Assembly: GCA_021286765.1 (NCBI GenBank)
Contig: JAJTBS010000001.1
Coordinates: forward strand, 1-64,000
Source: Holophagaceae bacterium
Lineage (GTDB): Bacteria > Acidobacteriota > Holophagae > Holophagales > Holophagaceae
Direction of reading: 5' to 3'
Length of the DNA stretch: 64,000 nt
Shown here: positions 63,987-64,000 of the stretch, one piece after another
Position numbering within the stretch: position 1 is the stretch's first letter
Layout of the letters: each line of letters begins with the position of its first letter
Program-made: the position numbers and the translations under genes
Notes under the pieces: model-generated
Database searches by the model: none
Told to the model about the DNA's origin: nothing
The model's input: only the letters and a program-made list of their open reading frames with translations

Positions 63987-64000
63987 CATTGAGATCCCCT

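Overview
This 64 kb window is GC-rich (about two thirds by eye), densely coded bacterial chromosome with no tRNA, rRNA, CRISPR, prophage or transposase gene that I can recognise. Gene content suggests an Acidobacteriota-type organism, possibly class Holophagae (Geothrix/Holophaga-like). The basis is the type IV pilus genes, large multi-PAS hybrid kinases, a respiratory complex I operon without the NADH module, and a GC-rich Gram-negative-style envelope gene set. The taxonomic call is inference; a 16S or marker-gene search would settle it.

Layout. 1-12.4 kb is signalling: two membrane hybrid PAS histidine kinases (70-2286 minus, 7058-11491 plus), an NmrA-type reductase, a CheW/chemoreceptor pair behind a strongly structured leader, an exported beta-carbonic anhydrase and a receiver-only response regulator. 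12.4-19.2 kb is an eight-gene, tightly overlapping operon for membrane fatty-acid modification: desaturase, FAD oxidoreductase, DUF1365, cyclopropane synthase, DUF1475, DUF2062, DUF1295 and a second SAM methyltransferase. 19.2-24.9 kb is a MacAB/Lol-like tripartite ABC export system with two FtsX-type permeases, then a PadR/HAAS regulator pair. 24.9-32.3 kb is housekeeping: rpmE, prfA, a lipoprotein, and hrcA-grpE-dnaK-dnaJ.

32.3-41.7 kb joins c-di-GMP and type IV pili. A diguanylate cyclase and a large unknown helical protein are transcribed away from pilB-pilT-pilC-pilA, followed by two more pilin genes on the opposite strand. All three pilin genes carry sequences that look like sigma-54 -24/-12 promoters. 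42-50.8 kb holds a TPR protein, fabI, a Bcp peroxiredoxin, an oligopeptide-type ABC importer lacking ATPases, one half-type ABC exporter and a second GspE/PilB-like ATPase.

50.9-64 kb is energy metabolism: nuoABCD-HIJKLMN without nuoEFG, then atpZ-atpI-atpB-atpE closed by a terminator. So the F1 part and the b subunit of ATP synthase must be encoded elsewhere.

The items I would check first are: (1) the three matched sigma-54-like pilin promoters; (2) two places where the 3' end of a gene is duplicated just downstream of itself (14491-14653, 23449-23680), the first creating a 37-codon minigene that preserves translational coupling inside the lipid operon; (3) the four-hairpin leader before cheW; (4) the lipid-modification operon itself; (5) the EFG-less complex I whose NuoL carries a 19-histidine insertion; and (6) a composite repeat/terminator shared behind fabI and nuoN.
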